42,023 bases of DNA from a virus. The first letter of the stretch is position 1. The number at the start of each line of letters is the position of its first letter. Location: IMG/VR virus record IMGVR_UViG_3300006033_000048, positions 1-42,023 of that record; one strand, written 5' to 3'. Shown piece after piece: positions 31,545 through 38,112 of this stretch. The notes beneath the pieces are model-generated. The model was not told where the DNA came from and ran no database searches. It saw only the letters and a list, made by a program, of their open reading frames with translations. Made by a program: the position numbers and the translations under genes.

Positions 31545-31876
31545 TCTTTTTTCCTGTGCGGTGAAATTCTCCACAGCATGGCTGCGATAGCCAGTAGATC
31601 AACCCCATATCGCGCCGCGAATGTGATCCACCCGATATTATGCCCTTCGGCATGATGGGCAGAGCACAACGGAACGACGCAATCATCTGGGGCTTTCACA
31701 CCCATTCCGGCGTTACCATCCTGTGAAACGTGATGCGACTCAATCTTTCCACCACATTCCCCACGCTTTGACAAAATGCAATCATGACCGCGTACCCACT
31801 TAAGGTGCCCTGGGCTACGCACGCGGTCACTTTCCCGTACACCCATGGGCTGGCGTTTACGTCGGCTGATAAGCAT
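31541..31876 (-). CDS. HNH nuclease of the Ref/DUF968 type
   Basis: 111 residues. WVRGHDCILSKRGECGGKIESHHVSQDGNAG, then DDCVVPLCSAHHAEGHNIGW match the family in which a short Cys-His-His core (SHHV, LCSAHH) forms a compact HNH nuclease such as phage P1 Ref or DUF968 proteins. The rest (TFAARYGVDLLAIAAMLW) is the usual C-terminal helix. Ref-like nucleases assist recombination by cutting RecA-coated DNA; the same operon also holds Erf and YqaJ. The start is at the ATG at 31876, which overlaps the stop of the next upstream gene (TAATG). It is the last gene of the leftward operon. Confidence 0.7.
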   Translation of the reverse strand: MLISRRKRQPMGVRESDRVRSPGHLKWVRGHDCILSKRGECGGKIESHHVSQDGNAGMGVKAPDDCVVPLCSAHHAEGHNIGWITFAARYGVDLLAIAAMLWRISPHRKKD

Positions 31877-32052
31877 TATTCCTCTTCCTCGTCATAAACA
31901 TTCCGGTATAAGGAAAAATCATCAGGTTCCAGTGGCGCAATTTCATCGGCAAGCTTTCGCATCGCCATTACGGCAACGCATGTATCTGTTCCGCTCTCTT
32001 CGATGATGCGCCGAATCATGTCAATAAATTCGTCTTCGCACATGCGTTTCAT
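31876..32052 (-). CDS. 58-residue acidic small protein
   Basis: Starts at the ATG at 32052, with GAGGG upstream, and ends at a TAA overlapping the next ATG. The sequence is helical and acidic (EDEFIDMIRRIIEESGT, DTCVAVMAMRKLADEI) with a DEEEE end. I do not recognise it. The six-copy intercistronic element (copy 1) lies directly upstream at 32065-32084. Confidence 0.6.
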   Translation of the reverse strand: MKRMCEDEFIDMIRRIIEESGTDTCVAVMAMRKLADEIAPLEPDDFSLYRNVYDEEEE

Positions 32053-32064
32053 GGTTCCCTCGCT

Positions 32065-32084
32065 ATTCTATTTAACGGAGGTCA
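32065..32084 (-). repeat. Intercistronic element, copy 1 of 6 (degenerate)
   Basis: On the leftward strand it reads TGACCTCCGTT, then A/T-rich DNA in place of TGATCAAATTG. It sits between the ASCH stop and the ribosome site of the gene at 31876-32052. Confidence 0.5.
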
Positions 32085-32089
32085 GGCGG

Positions 32090-32620
32090 CTACAGAAATG
32101 TCGGCAGGGGTGCCGGTTTTTCTTTGGGTTTAAATTCAGGCTCCCGCCGCAGCGGGCTTTCCGGCCACGCCGTCATCCACGGCTTCGGCGCGTCCAGATC
32201 GCCGTGCCGTGACCAGTGGAAATAGCCGAGGGCGCCAACTGCCGGGATAGGCTGGACGGCACACTGATTGGCGAGAACCAACCCGCGCGGGCCGAAGAAC
32301 CACGGGCTGGCGTGGTCTTTGACGATTTCGGTGATGGTGGCCGCGCCGATAATTGCGCCGCGCACCAAATCCTTGGGCAACGGACAATTGACGCCCAGGC
32401 GTGCCATGAAGTCGAACGCGTCCTCGTATTCGTCCCGCGTCATTCCCTTTGCCGCGTGAATCGCCACGGGCCTTGGATCGAACCCGGCCTTGCTGACCGC
32501 GAATGTAGATCGGTTCTCGATATCCTTGACGCCCGCGCAGATAGCCCAGGCCCAGGGCTGGCGGACGGACAGCGCCAAATCCGGCAAGTCGAAATCGGTG
32601 TCCCAATTGCTGTTGGTCAT
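32090..32620 (-). CDS. ASCH-domain protein
   Basis: 176 residues. DLALSVRQPWAWAICAGVKD, then IENRS, is the ASCH fold opening (LSVRQPWAxxIxxGxKxxENR); FFGPRGLVLANQ and the closing strand GALGYFHWS complete the small beta-barrel at about residues 15-140. ASCH proteins bind RNA or nucleotides; phage members are thought to act on RNA or nucleosides during takeover. The C-terminus is a Pro-Glu-Lys-rich tail. A good ribosome site (GTGAGGAATT) precedes the ATG. Copies of the intercistronic element flank the gene. Confidence 0.75.
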   Translation of the reverse strand: MTNSNWDTDFDLPDLALSVRQPWAWAICAGVKDIENRSTFAVSKAGFDPRPVAIHAAKGMTRDEYEDAFDFMARLGVNCPLPKDLVRGAIIGAATITEIVKDHASPWFFGPRGLVLANQCAVQPIPAVGALGYFHWSRHGDLDAPKPWMTAWPESPLRREPEFKPKEKPAPLPTFL

Positions 32621-32633
32621 GGATAATTCCTCA

Positions 32634-32659
32634 CAATTTGATCATTGGAACCGAGGTCA
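32634..32659 (-). repeat. Intercistronic element, copy 2 of 6
   Basis: Leftward TGACCTCGGTT, four to five bases, TGATCAAATTG, then the ribosome site of the ASCH gene. The TGA is a stop codon for the short frame just upstream (32657-32728). Confidence 0.6.
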
Positions 32660-32728
32660 TTTAGACCGGTGGCGGTGGTCTCTAGGGCTGTCGCCCGTGA
32701 GCAATGAGTCCCAAGGTGGTTCTTTCAT
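32657..32728 (-). CDS. Possible 23-residue peptide
   Basis: A short leftward frame from ATG at 32728, right behind the stop of the gene at 32737-33174, to the TGA that forms the start of repeat copy 2. It has no clear ribosome site, so it would rely on re-initiation. The peptide is hydrophilic and basic at its end. The stop placement at the repeat, as for four other genes here, is the main reason to list it; it fills what is otherwise an empty gap. Confidence 0.25.
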   Translation of the reverse strand: MKEPPWDSLLTGDSPRDHRHRSK

Positions 32729-32736
32729 GGCGAAGA

Positions 32737-33174
32737 TCAGCCGGTGGACAGGATGTGAAAGCGGCCGTCCCGGAACTCGAATGGGACGGAGCGCCACGAC
32801 CACGCGTAGATGTTGACCTCGTATGATCCGGGTCCATCACCGTCGATGATGACCTGTCGGGCGAGATCGTCAGCGCTATCGGCGATGCGGTCATCGCCGA
32901 TGACCCGGATGCAGAGGTGTCCACCCTCAGGTGGAGACGGGATGTCAGCGTCACAGGTCCACGTATCGCTGTCAGTCACTGTGATCCTGTTTCGCCCCAA
33001 ACTGACGCACCAGTCGAACTTGACCACCTCCCCCTCGGTCAGTGGCATCGGATCACACTCTTCGTCGGCCGCCGCCAGTCCGGCGCAACCAGGAGCAACC
33101 CAATCGTCCGGGCTGTCCCGGAGATCGGGGATCATCTCGTCCTGATAATCGGCAGGGAGCCATTTCTTGCTCAT
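32737..33174 (-). CDS. Phage early protein, function unknown
   Basis: 145 residues from the ATG at 33174, six bases after GGAG; a GTG at 33186 is also open. The N-terminus is helical and acidic (KKWLPADYQDEMIPDL), the rest is beta-prone: EVVKFDWCVSLGRNRITVTD, GHLCIRVIGDDRI, SYEVNIYAWSWRSVPFEFRDGRF. No motif recognised. Repeat copy 3 sits directly before it (upstream). Confidence 0.55.
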   Translation of the reverse strand: MSKKWLPADYQDEMIPDLRDSPDDWVAPGCAGLAAADEECDPMPLTEGEVVKFDWCVSLGRNRITVTDSDTWTCDADIPSPPEGGHLCIRVIGDDRIADSADDLARQVIIDGDGPGSYEVNIYAWSWRSVPFEFRDGRFHILSTG

Positions 33175-33185
33175 CGAAATCTCCA

Positions 33186-33212
33186 CAATTTAATCAACTA
33201 AACCGAGGTTTA
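33186..33212 (-). repeat. Intercistronic element, copy 3 of 6
   Basis: Leftward TAAACCTCGGTT, five bases, TGATTAAATTG and then GTGGAG, the ribosome site for the gene starting at 33174. The TAA is the stop of the gene at 33210-33410. Confidence 0.6.
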
Positions 33213-33410
33213 AGAGGTCGCGGCGGCATGGTCCTGAAGCTTGCGCACTGCCATATACAGAGCGGTGCGTAACCCCTCTTTGGTGCGGGCCAGTTCCACG
33301 ATTTCAAAATCACCCGAATCGGAAGGAAGACTGGCCTCGATAACCCATCCGCCGCCTTGCTGAGGCGAAACGCCCATGCGATGCGTTTCGATAATGTCGA
33401 GTTCGGTCAT
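33210..33410 (-). CDS. 66-residue small protein, function unknown
   Basis: Starts after a clear AGGAG seven bases upstream. The sequence MTELDIIETHRMGVS, GGGWVIEASLPSDSG and LRTALYMAVRKLQDH suggests a small alpha-beta fold: a strand pair followed by one helix. No cysteines or known motifs. Ends at a TAA inside repeat copy 3, so its 3' end is defined by the element. Confidence 0.6.
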   Translation of the reverse strand: MTELDIIETHRMGVSPQQGGGWVIEASLPSDSGDFEIVELARTKEGLRTALYMAVRKLQDHAAATS

Positions 33411-33433
33411 GTCGATATCTCCTGGTTAGGCGG

Positions 33434-33628
33434 TCAAATGCCGGCGCCGTCGTTGACGGTGATGCCGCGCCATTGCTCCAGGTGCGGCACCGCCCACGGG
33501 GACTTATTTGCTTGCAGCGCCGCACCGCCAGTCCCGAAGGCGATGGCGAGACACAGCCCGCCTTCGGCCAAGCGGATAAGCTGGGCCAGTTCACTCTCTT
33601 TCAGAGGGATGAGCCGTTCTTTGGTCAT
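33434..33628 (-). CDS. 64-residue small protein, function unknown
   Basis: The ATG at 33628 follows AAAGGAG at suitable distance; an ATG at 33643 lies inside that site and is less likely. Helical N-terminus (RLIPLKESELAQLIRLAEGG), then a hydrophobic Gly-rich stretch (LCLAIAFGTGGAAL) and a short acidic end. Not long enough to be sure of a membrane span. Unknown function. Confidence 0.55.
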   Translation of the reverse strand: MTKERLIPLKESELAQLIRLAEGGLCLAIAFGTGGAALQANKSPWAVPHLEQWRGITVNDGAGI

Positions 33629-33640
33629 GGCTGCTCCTTT

Positions 33641-33666
33641 CAATTTGATCGGTGAACGGGAGGTTA
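33641..33666 (-). repeat. Intercistronic element, copy 4 of 6
   Basis: Leftward TAACCTCCCGTT, CACC, GATCAAATTG and then AAAGGAG, the ribosome site of the gene at 33434-33628. The TAA is the stop of the gene at 33664-33843. Confidence 0.6.
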
Positions 33667-33843
33667 TTCAGTGGCTTCATTAACCAAGATTTCAGCCACG
33701 GTTTCCGCAACAGTCATGGCGTCGTCATAGCTTTCAGTGATGTCTCCAACGGCATTGTCGGACTCTTGATGTGTCCATCCTGTCCGATCCATTACGCCAA
33801 TGACGACGGCAGCCCTAAAGTCTCGATAGCTGAAATTGTCCAT
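33664..33843 (-). CDS. 59-residue acidic small protein
   Basis: ATG at 33843 after AAAGGGG. The sequence is helical and acidic: MDNFSYRDFRAAVVIGVMDR, HQESDNAVGDITESYDDAMT, VAETVAEILVNEAT. No known motif. Its stop codon forms the first bases of repeat copy 4. Too short for most automated gene calls. Confidence 0.6.
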   Translation of the reverse strand: MDNFSYRDFRAAVVIGVMDRTGWTHQESDNAVGDITESYDDAMTVAETVAEILVNEATE

Positions 33844-33865
33844 CTGTCGCCCCTTTCAAAAGGCT

Positions 33866-33892
33866 GAATTGAATCGGTAAAAACGAGGTCTA
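33866..33892 (-). repeat. Intercistronic element, copy 5 of 6
   Basis: Leftward TAGACCTCGTT, TTTACC, GATTCAATTC, followed some 15 bases later by the AAAGGGG ribosome site of the gene at 33664-33843. Here the TAG is out of frame with the upstream gene, which stops at 33907. Confidence 0.55.
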
Positions 33893-33906
33893 GGAGGCTG
33901 AAAACT

Positions 33907-34587
33907 TCAGGAAGCGCGCTCGTCCGCATAGGCGGTGCGCGCAATGGAAATCAGCAGATCGCGGAACGCGGGCGGCGTGGCATTGCGCTTCTTGGTCTTG
34001 TCCTTCCCGCCCATCATGGCGACGACGCCAATCTTGCGGGCCTTGCTCTCGCCATAGCGGGCGATCATCCAAGCAGGAACGACAGCCCTGGACTTATCGG
34101 AATTGATATCGAAGGCGCCGAAATTTACCCCAACAGCATAGAGAAACGTGGCTTTGCGGGCTGGGTGGCCATATCGCCATTGCTCGACATAGATTGACCG
34201 GCCGCTATACTCGTCAGGGGATGACCAGCCCGCGCCCGGCGTGGGCGCCGGGAGGCCGAAGCCAGGCCGCTCGGGATGGTCTGGGGAGTTCCAGGCGCCG
34301 CTATATGCCGGATGCTCGATCACACCGCCGACGCGGCGCACCGCATCAAGCGCCGCCGCAAAGCAACCGCCATCATCGCCAAATTTGAACTGGTGAGGCT
34401 TGCGAGTGGAACCGTGCCAAAACCTTCCCCACCGCTGACATTCGGGATGCGCTACAACCGGCCACGGGCCTCGATACAAGCGGGCGTCCCGGCTCTTGTC
34501 CCAAGGATCAACGCCGGCCAGACCGAAATAGGCGCCGTCTTTCTCGACGTACAAGGCCACGACGGCATCTGAAAACTTACCCTTCAT
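33907..34587 (-). CDS. Phage protein of a widespread unknown family
   Basis: 226 residues. I recognise the pattern from many phages of proteobacteria without a known function: VVALYVEKDGAYFGLAGVD, RLYRGPWPVVAHPECQRWG, DDGGCFAAALDAVRRVGGVI followed by EHPAYSGAW, and VEQWRYGHPARKATFLYAVG. The conserved His-Pro-x-Cys, the Asp-Gly-Gly-Cys-Phe and the Glu-His-Pro triplet look like an active site. VIEHPA vaguely resembles the ENP/ENV motif of cytosine methyltransferases, but I do not claim that role. The end (ISIARTAYADE) is helical. No ribosome site of note. Confidence 0.65.
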   Translation of the reverse strand: MKGKFSDAVVALYVEKDGAYFGLAGVDPWDKSRDARLYRGPWPVVAHPECQRWGRFWHGSTRKPHQFKFGDDGGCFAAALDAVRRVGGVIEHPAYSGAWNSPDHPERPGFGLPAPTPGAGWSSPDEYSGRSIYVEQWRYGHPARKATFLYAVGVNFGAFDINSDKSRAVVPAWMIARYGESKARKIGVVAMMGGKDKTKKRNATPPAFRDLLISIARTAYADERAS

Positions 34588-34606
34588 GTTGATTCAATCC
34601 GTGTGA

Positions 34607-34631
34607 GTTTTGATCATGTTGAACGAGGTCA
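34607..34631 (-). repeat. Intercistronic element, copy 6 of 6
   Basis: Leftward TGACCTCGTT, CAACA, TGATCAAAAC, located upstream of the gene at 33907-34587. The TGA is the stop of the membrane peptide at 34629-34748. Confidence 0.6.
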
Positions 34632-34748
34632 GGTGAACATCAACCACGCCACATAAGCCAAAGCAATGATGACAGCGGCCTTGACCAAACGTCCAATCCA
34701 GACGCTGGTTCCATACAGCGTCGAATAATATTCCTGTTCGTTGCTCAT
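34629..34748 (-). CDS. 39-residue membrane peptide
   Basis: ATG at 34748 with AAAGGA seven bases before it. A hydrophilic start (MSNEQEYYSTLYGTS) is followed by one hydrophobic segment (VKAAVIIALAYVAWLMF). The stop TGA is the first codon of repeat copy 6. A typical tiny single-span phage peptide; function unknown. Confidence 0.6.
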   Translation of the reverse strand: MSNEQEYYSTLYGTSVWIGRLVKAAVIIALAYVAWLMFT

Positions 34749-34784
34749 AATTCGTTCCTTTCGTGTTCAAAAGTCAAACCTATG

Positions 34785-35027
34785 TCAAACAGAGTGCGCC
34801 CTAACCTTTCCCTGCCGTGCCCTATCTTCCTCAAAAGCGGCGGCACACTCAGAACAATGCCGAGTATAAGGGAGTGACTTCAGGCGCTCCGCTTCAATCG
34901 TTTCCTCACAGTTGGAACACACGCCAGTTGACGGAGTTCCGCTATTAACCCTTCCAACAACAGCGTCGATTGCCATTTGATTGAACCTTTCGATGAAGGG
35001 CATTGCATCGTCAATTTCATCAGACAT
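34785..35027 (-). CDS. DksA/TraR-type zinc-finger protein
   Basis: 80 residues. A helical N-terminus (AMPFIERFNQMAIDAVVGR) precedes VCSNCEETIEAERLKSLPYT and RHCSECAAAFEEDRA, the C-x2-C ... C-x2-C zinc finger of DksA/TraR, with the usual I-E/P-x-x-R-L spacing between. Such short phage and plasmid proteins bind RNA polymerase in its secondary channel and shift promoter choice. Length agrees with TraR-like proteins (70-80). The start overlaps the end of the upstream gene by eight bases. Confidence 0.8.
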   Translation of the reverse strand: MSDEIDDAMPFIERFNQMAIDAVVGRVNSGTPSTGVCSNCEETIEAERLKSLPYTRHCSECAAAFEEDRARQGKVRAHSV

Positions 35028-35535
35028 TGTTACCTGAATTCTCCGCTAATGTTTCTGTGTTGACGCCGATGATTCCAGCGATGATATCCAAGACAGCTTG
35101 TTTGCTTGCCTGGAACTCCTTCTTGCCCATCGCCCTAAGCGATTGCGACTTGGCCGTATAGACGGTAACAACGCAATCGGAAACCGTGACCACGGCAAAA
35201 GTATCCATCGGCTTAATGAACGAAGCCAATCTTACCGCATCGTCCCGGCTTGGTGCAACAATTTCCCGATGATCGGCGAAACCCGCTTTGATCAATGCCC
35301 ACTTCCGTAGATGCTCCGGGCTCGGGATGCGGTCAGCTAACCGCTCTGGAAGATTAGCCCAAGCCTCGTTGATTCCTGCGAAATAGGCACGATGGCTTTT
35401 AACTGAGCGCTCTTCGATCTCGGCAAGCTGATACAATTCTCCGACCACATACCGGGCGTCGCATTCCTTCGCGTATCTCGGCAGAGGCCGGAAGCAATCA
35501 CCTTCCCAGCGGCACGGAACAGGCGCCGCCATCAT
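35020..35535 (-). CDS. Phage protein of unknown function next to the YqaJ exonuclease
   Basis: 171 residues. RWEGDCFRPLPRYAKECDAR, then VVGELYQLAEIEERS, HRAYFAGINEAWANLPERLA, PEHLRKWALIKAGFADHREI and VTVYTAKSQSLRAMGKKEF make up a family that I know from phages of alphaproteobacteria, always near recombination genes; the function is not known. Possible starts ATG at 35535 or 35532 follow AGGAG; the first overlaps the upstream stop (ATGA). Probably translationally coupled to the exonuclease gene. Confidence 0.65.
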   Translation of the reverse strand: MMAAPVPCRWEGDCFRPLPRYAKECDARYVVGELYQLAEIEERSVKSHRAYFAGINEAWANLPERLADRIPSPEHLRKWALIKAGFADHREIVAPSRDDAVRLASFIKPMDTFAVVTVSDCVVTVYTAKSQSLRAMGKKEFQASKQAVLDIIAGIIGVNTETLAENSGNNV

Positions 35536-36149
35536 GCGCTCCTAAGCATGGAAACAATTTCGTCCCGCTCTTTGATCAAGGCCCAGAGACCAGATTCAAG
35601 CCCATAGACAACGGCATTAATCGGCTCATGCCTAACAACAAGCATCGGCAAATCAGGGTGCCAGAAACACAGGTCAACCCATTTCCTTTCTGCGATCAGC
35701 ATTTGCCCCTGCGTCTGCTGGACGTAATCAGGCGGCGACGTCCCATGCTTGCGGTGGTACATCATCGCCTTGATGTGGTTTTCCGCCTTTAGGCACTTGA
35801 TTTCAACAAGACCGTCGTCACCACAAAGGGCATCGGGCGAACAGCCATAGGTCCCGGTGTCGTTGGTAACAAACCCAACCCGCGTCAATGAACGATCAGT
35901 GTAGAATGAGTAGGCGGCGAACGCCCGCTCCTCCAATTCCTTCCCGCGCTCTGTCCATGCGCTCCCTTGCCACTGATCAAGGGTCTTGCCCGCGTACAAT
36001 TCCCCCGCTAGGGTGATTGCATATCCTGACCTGGATTTGCTTTCCTCACCCTTGCTGGTGACGATGGAGGAAAACTCCGATGCCGTGGGCATTCCGGCCC
36101 GGAGTGAATGCCATTCATCGGAGCCTTGTTGTACGTCATGGATGATCAT
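35532..36149 (-). CDS. YqaJ-type recombinase exonuclease (lambda Exo-like)
   Basis: 205 residues from ATG at 36149. DVQQGSDEWHSLRAGMPTAS is the family opening (QGSxEWxxxRxGxxTAS); GTYGCSPDALCGDDGLVEIK gives the catalytic Asp and the Glu-x-Lys of the PD-(D/E)xK nuclease core at about residues 107-120; PDYVQQTQGQMLIAERKWVD completes it with the Gln-containing helix. The enzyme digests one strand of double-stranded DNA ends and hands single strands to an annealing protein, here the Erf protein 1.2 kb upstream. Together they form a phage recombination pair. Confidence 0.85.
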   Translation of the reverse strand: MIIHDVQQGSDEWHSLRAGMPTASEFSSIVTSKGEESKSRSGYAITLAGELYAGKTLDQWQGSAWTERGKELEERAFAAYSFYTDRSLTRVGFVTNDTGTYGCSPDALCGDDGLVEIKCLKAENHIKAMMYHRKHGTSPPDYVQQTQGQMLIAERKWVDLCFWHPDLPMLVVRHEPINAVVYGLESGLWALIKERDEIVSMLRSA

Positions 36150-36194
36150 TAGTCGCCCCCATTGCACTTGAGGATAGTTTCGCTGGAATTGGGT

Positions 36195-36821
36195 TCAGCC
36201 ATTTCCGCCCTCCATATGTGCGCTGATGGTGGATATGGCGGTGTGAACGCGGCGGATGTCTCCACATGAAACGACAACGGAAACAGATTTATTGTCGCTT
36301 TCATTGTGTCCGGTAGTGTAGTTGGCAAGAGGCTTCATCGCCGGCACCGCCGTTTCGGTCAGCAGGCGGCGGAGGGTGTCGCGCTCTGTCTCAAGGTCAT
36401 CAACTGTATTGTTTAGCCTTTCGTTGGCCTCCCACGCGGGACTTTCGTACTTGTCACGAGCGGCCTTCAGGGCGTCGCGTTCGGCTTCGGCCTTGAACGC
36501 ACGGAGCAATGCCGGGCCAACTTCGCCCTCCAACTCCTTGCACTTGGCCTCGGATGCTTCATAACGGCGCCTGTAAGCTTCCGAAAACTCGACCTGCTGG
36601 CGAAATGCCGCTTCCTGATCCTCTACCTTGGCGGAGAGGGAAAGAAGGGTAGAGCACAGTTTCCTCAAGTTTCCAGCAGAGGTCTCGTACATGTCGCCGG
36701 GCGAGTCACCCTCCAAAGGGAGGCTCTTTTCAACCAGTTCCAGCACATCCTCCCCCGTCACCGCCTCGATGGCGGCAAGGCGCTCGGAGTCGGCAAGGAG
36801 GTCTGGTAGGCAATTGAGCAA
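36195..36821 (-). CDS. Coiled-coil early protein, start uncertain
   Basis: 208 residues, with a rare TTG at 36821 the only start before the next upstream stop in this frame. Residues 1-45 are acidic helices (LADSERLAAIEAVTGEDVLE); 50-160 are a long coiled coil (LSAKVEDQEAAFRQQVEFSE, ERDALKAARDKYE, DLETERDTLRRLL); the end is more ordered (SVSVVVSCGDIRRVHTAIST). A 48-residue frame (36758-36904) with a good start overlaps the beginning in another frame, so the true N-terminus may come from there by frameshift or assembly error. Function unknown. Confidence 0.5.
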   Translation of the reverse strand: MLNCLPDLLADSERLAAIEAVTGEDVLELVEKSLPLEGDSPGDMYETSAGNLRKLCSTLLSLSAKVEDQEAAFRQQVEFSEAYRRRYEASEAKCKELEGEVGPALLRAFKAEAERDALKAARDKYESPAWEANERLNNTVDDLETERDTLRRLLTETAVPAMKPLANYTTGHNESDNKSVSVVVSCGDIRRVHTAISTISAHMEGGNG

Positions 36822-36904
36822 AACTGTGAAGCAAAGATTTCAGTCTTTCCTCGCTCAGCTATCCTGTGCAAATCCTTGCGCTGTACATTCGTCGTGGCGG
36901 TCAT
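36758..36904 (-). CDS. 48-residue small protein, or N-terminus of the coiled-coil gene
   Basis: ATG at 36904 overlaps the stop of the previous gene (ATGA) and has GAGGAG nine bases upstream, so translation very likely starts here. The peptide runs MTATTNVQRKDLHRIAERG, then KTEIFASQFCSIAYQ, and stops at 36758 after a Pro/Ser-rich part that mirrors the next gene in another frame. A shift of -1 near 36823 would join it to the coiled-coil protein that otherwise lacks a good start. Confidence 0.45.
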   Translation of the reverse strand: MTATTNVQRKDLHRIAERGKTEIFASQFCSIAYQTSLPTPSALPPSRR

Positions 36905-37221
36905 TTTCTGTACTCCTCGGGAAGAAGGGAGAGGATGGCGTCCTTCACCTGTCCGCAAGCGAACCGTTCGCTAACGGACGAGAGTGGCAGACCTCCTGCA
37001 TATTCCGGCGAAAGGAACTCTTGGGCTTTCTCGTCGCACACAGCGGCGCACCGCCTGATGGTGTCCGCCTCGCATTGGCTAAGGGCCGCAATAAGAGCGG
37101 GCCGAAGACAAGAGTTACTCCCGGCGAAGAATGCCTCTCGGTCACGCACATGCATGTGATCAAGATTCAGCCCGCAATATTCTGCGATATAAGTCATTTC
37201 GGCCTGTTCCCACTTGTCCAT
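36901..37221 (-). CDS. Phage protein, function unknown
   Basis: 106 residues from ATG at 37221, which overlaps the upstream stop and follows AGGGGG. MDKWEQAEMTYIAEYCGLN, HVRDREAFFAGS and CEADTIRRCAAVCDEKAQEF with SVSERFACGQVKDAILSLLP. The C-terminal block (DTIRRCAxVCDE...FxxGxVxDAIL) is a motif common in small phage proteins of unknown role, in which the same Cys and Asp-Ala-Ile-Leu recur. No zinc-finger spacing is obvious. Confidence 0.6.
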   Translation of the reverse strand: MDKWEQAEMTYIAEYCGLNLDHMHVRDREAFFAGSNSCLRPALIAALSQCEADTIRRCAAVCDEKAQEFLSPEYAGGLPLSSVSERFACGQVKDAILSLLPEEYRK

Positions 37222-37340
37222 CACATCACCCCCTTAATCAGAAGAACCAACCCACCCACCAGAAGGAACGCGATCTCAGCGCACACAACCTGCATGCACA
37301 GTTCGGTAAAGCCAACGGCTAGTTGATCACGGGTCATCAT
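37221..37340 (-). CDS. 39-residue membrane peptide
   Basis: Begins at ATG 37340 (or 37337) inside the 3' end of the Erf gene and ends in an ATGA overlap with the next gene. A short hydrophilic start (MMTRDQLAVGFTELCMQ) precedes a hydrophobic segment (IAFLLVGGLVLLI). Its location between two coupled genes makes a real product likely. Function unknown. Confidence 0.55.
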   Translation of the reverse strand: MMTRDQLAVGFTELCMQVVCAEIAFLLVGGLVLLIKGVM

Positions 37341-38112
37341 GGTTTTCCGCCTTCATCTTTGACCGCTTCTTGTCGATGGCCCTATACGCCCCCGGCAAAT
37401 CCTTGTTCAGGATATCGGCTAGACAGGAAACGCCCATCAGCCCACAGAACGCGCCCACATCGGCGTTTACTTCGGCCAACGCTTCTTGCAGTTCCTGTAG
37501 CTGGATGTCATTGATCTTCATCCCAGCGGATGAGTTATGCCCGTCGTCGTCTTGATCGGAGGTTGCCAAGCCCAGAGCCGCGAGAAGAGTATAGCGCTCA
37601 AGGTATGATACCGTGCTTCCAACGGCCTGGATTGCGTTCTTCGTCCCGCTGTTATCAGCCCCGGCTTGCAGGCTGTTTTCTTCAGAATGCCCAAGGGCAT
37701 GACGGACAACGCAGGTAACACAGATTTTACCGCCGTCAACCTGTTCCGTCACCCACCGATAGGAAAGTCCGACTTGAGACAGCAGCGGGTCAACGATTGA
37801 ACAAACGTTGTCCAAGGTAGCGTGCCAATATTGGATTGAATTGTCTTTATTCCTGCTTTCAAAGCCGACTTTCTTGTTCTTCTCGATCCTGGGCAAAGCC
37901 GCCTTGAACTCAGCCATCGCGGCGACAAACGCTTTCCGCGCCTCGTTTGCCTCCATGCGCTCTTGAAGGGCGATCAGCCGTTCAACCGTCTCGATAGGAG
38001 CGTTGTTGGCAACGGCTGTCATCACCATCCGCATAGCCGGCGACATGCTGTCGTCATGCGGGATTACGGCGGTGTCTGATGCAATTACAATATCGGTTGG
38101 GGTGCTAGACAT
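37327..38112 (-). CDS. Erf-family single-strand annealing protein
   Basis: 261 residues from ATG at 38112, GGAG nine bases before it; an earlier start at 38196 lies in the upstream gene. The core, residues about 50-190 (IALQERMEANEARKAFVAAM, IEKNKKVGFESRNKDNSIQY, YRWVTEQVDGGKICVTCVVR, AIQAVGSTVSYLERYTLLAA) is the Erf annealing domain, where VSYLERYTLxxxLGL is diagnostic. A Glu-rich C-terminal segment (QLQELQEALAEVNADV) follows. Erf pairs complementary single strands in phage recombination and circularisation, with the YqaJ exonuclease in the same operon. Confidence 0.85.
   Translation of the reverse strand: MSSTPTDIVIASDTAVIPHDDSMSPAMRMVMTAVANNAPIETVERLIALQERMEANEARKAFVAAMAEFKAALPRIEKNKKVGFESRNKDNSIQYWHATLDNVCSIVDPLLSQVGLSYRWVTEQVDGGKICVTCVVRHALGHSEENSLQAGADNSGTKNAIQAVGSTVSYLERYTLLAALGLATSDQDDDGHNSSAGMKINDIQLQELQEALAEVNADVGAFCGLMGVSCLADILNKDLPGAYRAIDKKRSKMKAENHDDP

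Noticed and set aside
36628-37326. A 232-codon rightward frame in the early operon
   Set aside because: It runs opposite to several overlapping leftward genes with good ribosome sites and crosses all of them without a coherent domain.
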